From NCBI RefSeq assembly GCF_000242915.1, contig NZ_AFRZ01000001.1:2542001-2606000 (forward strand): a DNA stretch of 64,000 nucleotides, read 5' to 3'. Each line of letters opens with the position of its first letter. The stretch's first letter is position 1. The notes under the pieces are model-generated. The model searched no databases. It was not told where the DNA came from and saw only the letters and a program-made list of their open reading frames with translations. This stretch comes from Sulfurimonas gotlandica GD1. GTDB lineage: Bacteria > Campylobacterota > Campylobacteria > Campylobacterales > Sulfurimonadaceae. Position numbers and translations under genes: made by a program. Positions 62,631 through 64,000 of the stretch are shown here, piece by piece.

Positions 62631-63458
62631 ATGAACTTCAAGGCCATAGTGCAGAGAGTAGAATCACTTCCTCCACTCTCAAATGCTACTGTTTTTGTTC
62701 AACAGCTATATAAAGAAGGTGCAGAGAATGTTGATATCATAAAATTGGTTCGCATTATTGAATCAGACGCATTGCTGACATTAAATATTTTAAAAATGAT
62801 AAATGCACCGATTTACGGATTTTCTCGAAAGATAGCATCTGTAGCTCAGGCTGTTACGCTCTTTGGCACAGAGATAATCTATGGTCTTGTGATGAACTAC
62901 TCAATTATGGAAGCTTTAAAAGCAAATACATCTTCTTATGGCGTAACAAGTGCTGAGTTTAATGATGTTTGTCATCTTCAAAGTGCTTTGATGCTTCAGT
63001 GGTACTCAAAAGTAGACCTTAGACATTCTCAGTTCTTAGCTCCGTTAGCACTTGTTATGGAAGCTGGAAAACTGATACTTGTTCGTGAGATTGAAGCTAG
63101 TGACTATGTAAAAGATTTTAAAAATGGTCTTAAAGAGTGCAGTAGTATAGAAGTGTATGAACACTCTATGTTTGATACTACCTCATACTACATTACAGCT
63201 CTGCTGTTTGAGCACTGGAACCTTGAACCATTATATGTAGATATGTTAAAAGGGCTTGACTTTGACAATAATGAAGGCTTTAAAATGGAATACTACATAA
63301 ATACTCTTCATGTAGTTAGAACGGCGGTTAATGTTAAAGAAGTACTAACAGATGCATCTATAGAGAAAGCATGTTTGTTGGTTGAAGATATGGACTTAGA
63401 TAGTGATTATTTTAGACATGTCGCAAAAAGAATAAGAGCAGCTTATGAAAAATTTTGA
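62631..63458 (+). CDS. HDOD domain protein
   Basis: This 275-residue single HDOD domain has the features SLPPLSNATVFVQQLYKE at the start, RIIESDALLTLNILKMIN near residue 43, and VAQAVTLFGTEIIYGL near 75, but no HD phosphohydrolase metal motif. HDOD proteins are non-catalytic signalling modules, in Campylobacter linked to flagellar or stress control. It lies between the two polyamine genes (1 base after CANSDH, 14-base overlap with nspC), so the three are co-expressed. Confidence 0.88.
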   Translation: MNFKAIVQRVESLPPLSNATVFVQQLYKEGAENVDIIKLVRIIESDALLTLNILKMINAPIYGFSRKIASVAQAVTLFGTEIIYGLVMNYSIMEALKANTSSYGVTSAEFNDVCHLQSALMLQWYSKVDLRHSQFLAPLALVMEAGKLILVREIEASDYVKDFKNGLKECSSIEVYEHSMFDTTSYYITALLFEHWNLEPLYVDMLKGLDFDNNEGFKMEYYINTLHVVRTAVNVKEVLTDASIEKACLLVEDMDLDSDYFRHVAKRIRAAYEKF

Positions 63459-64000
63459 AAATATTAAAACACCTTGTTATATATGTGAAGAAGAACTTTT
63501 AGAAAAAAATCTCAAACTGTTGGATCATGTACAAAAAGAGAGTGGGGCTAAGATAATACTTGCTCTTAAGGGTTTTGCTATGTGGAGTACATTTCCACAA
63601 GTTAAAGAGTATCTGCATGGTTGTACAGCGAGTGGGCTTCATGAAGCAAAACTCGCTTTCGAGAAGTTCGGCAAAGAAGTTCATACTTACTCTCCTGCAT
63701 ACAAAGATGAAGATATTGATGAGATTGCACAAATCTCTGATCATGTAGTTTTTAATTCACCAAGCCAGCTATTTAAATATAGCGATAGAGTGAAAAAAAT
63801 CAATCCAGATGTTAGCATCTCGCTTAGAATAAACCCTGAACAATCAGCATCTCCAAAAGATATATACAATCCTTGTGGCATCTATAGCCGTTTAGGAACT
63901 ACTCTCGCGAACTTCGATGAAGAAGTCTTAAAGCATATAAACGGACTTAACTTTCATGCTCTTTGTGAACAGGGTGCAGATGAGTTAGAAGATGTTTTAG
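63445..64000 (+). CDS. nspC: Carboxynorspermidine decarboxylase, 5' part
   Basis: The first 185 codons are in the window; the gene runs past the right edge. It is a PLP-dependent fold-III decarboxylase. TPCYICEEELLEKNLKLL is at the N terminus, the PLP lysine is in LALKGFAMWSTFP (about residue 41), and ISLRINPEQSASPKDIYN near 127 is typical of NspC. It converts carboxynorspermidine or carboxyspermidine to the triamine, following CANSDH. The start overlaps the HDOD gene. Confidence 0.93.
   Translation, partial: MKNFENIKTPCYICEEELLEKNLKLLDHVQKESGAKIILALKGFAMWSTFPQVKEYLHGCTASGLHEAKLAFEKFGKEVHTYSPAYKDEDIDEIAQISDHVVFNSPSQLFKYSDRVKKINPDVSISLRINPEQSASPKDIYNPCGIYSRLGTTLANFDEEVLKHINGLNFHALCEQGADELEDVL

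Overview
The window is about 64 kb of AT-rich bacterial chromosome. The gene content (tightly overlapping housekeeping operons, carboxynorspermidine polyamine genes, an Hcp-type cysteine-rich Sel1 protein, a RibBA whose cyclohydrolase half looks degenerate, many TTG starts, an OmpR/ArsS-type two-component pair) points to the Campylobacterota. The closest fit is a Sulfurimonas-like, motile, sensory-rich organism. This is inferred from protein character; no marker rRNA lies in the window.

Left part (1-18.4 kb). The window opens inside a chemotaxis receptor. A 1.8-kb unit follows with IS256-type ends and an apparent 8-bp target duplication. Between the ends lie a 43-codon transposase stub and a flagellin gene that keeps its sigma-28-like promoter but has an in-frame TGA at a conserved glycine. 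Then comes ordinary metabolism: old yellow enzyme, adk, M16 peptidase-pyrD, a DJ-1 protein and lipoprotein, a large GGDEF-EAL protein, a SAM methyltransferase with cysS, a membrane methyltransferase, DUF3144, a TIGR03862 flavoprotein, an ABC-F ATPase, and a yqaE-hcp pair. Upstream of yqaE-hcp is a lone gene cassette with a 70-bp site that folds like an integron attC.

Accessory region (about 18.4-27.9 kb). This looks like an integrated element with a tyrosine recombinase, a small HTH protein, a Rep_trans/RstA-like replication gene split by a complete IS21-family insertion (7-bp target duplication), a structured non-coding stretch upstream of rep, and a cargo operon. The cargo encodes a 2-TM protein, a protein combining an octapeptide repeat with a four-fold beta-flower domain, a predicted PD-(D/E)XK nuclease, and a further membrane protein. 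It is the best candidate here for an undescribed (defence- or conflict-type) system.

Middle part (28-45.4 kb). murJ is followed by a LapG-LapD c-di-GMP adhesin-release pair, FapA/DUF342, ruvA, an exported WD40-caspase protein and an ArsC/Spx-like protein. A ddl-hydrolase-murF peptidoglycan operon runs into a DctQM TRAP transporter with no DctP nearby. HIT, M23 peptidase and a single-domain globin follow.

Right part (45.4-64 kb). Four tRNA genes (two Gln, two initiator Met) lie around a degenerate EF-hand-like protein, a two-component system and an outer-membrane barrel. ribBA and a REC-domain protein come next. An ApbE/FMN-bind flavinylation module with two membrane proteins sits beside a porin with Fur-box-like operators, which suggests iron-linked extracytoplasmic electron transfer. 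The last genes form an envelope-lipid and polyamine run: DUF695-RraB, LplT-PlsC fusion, dgkA, a PlpD-like patatin, carboxynorspermidine dehydrogenase, HDOD, and the start of nspC.
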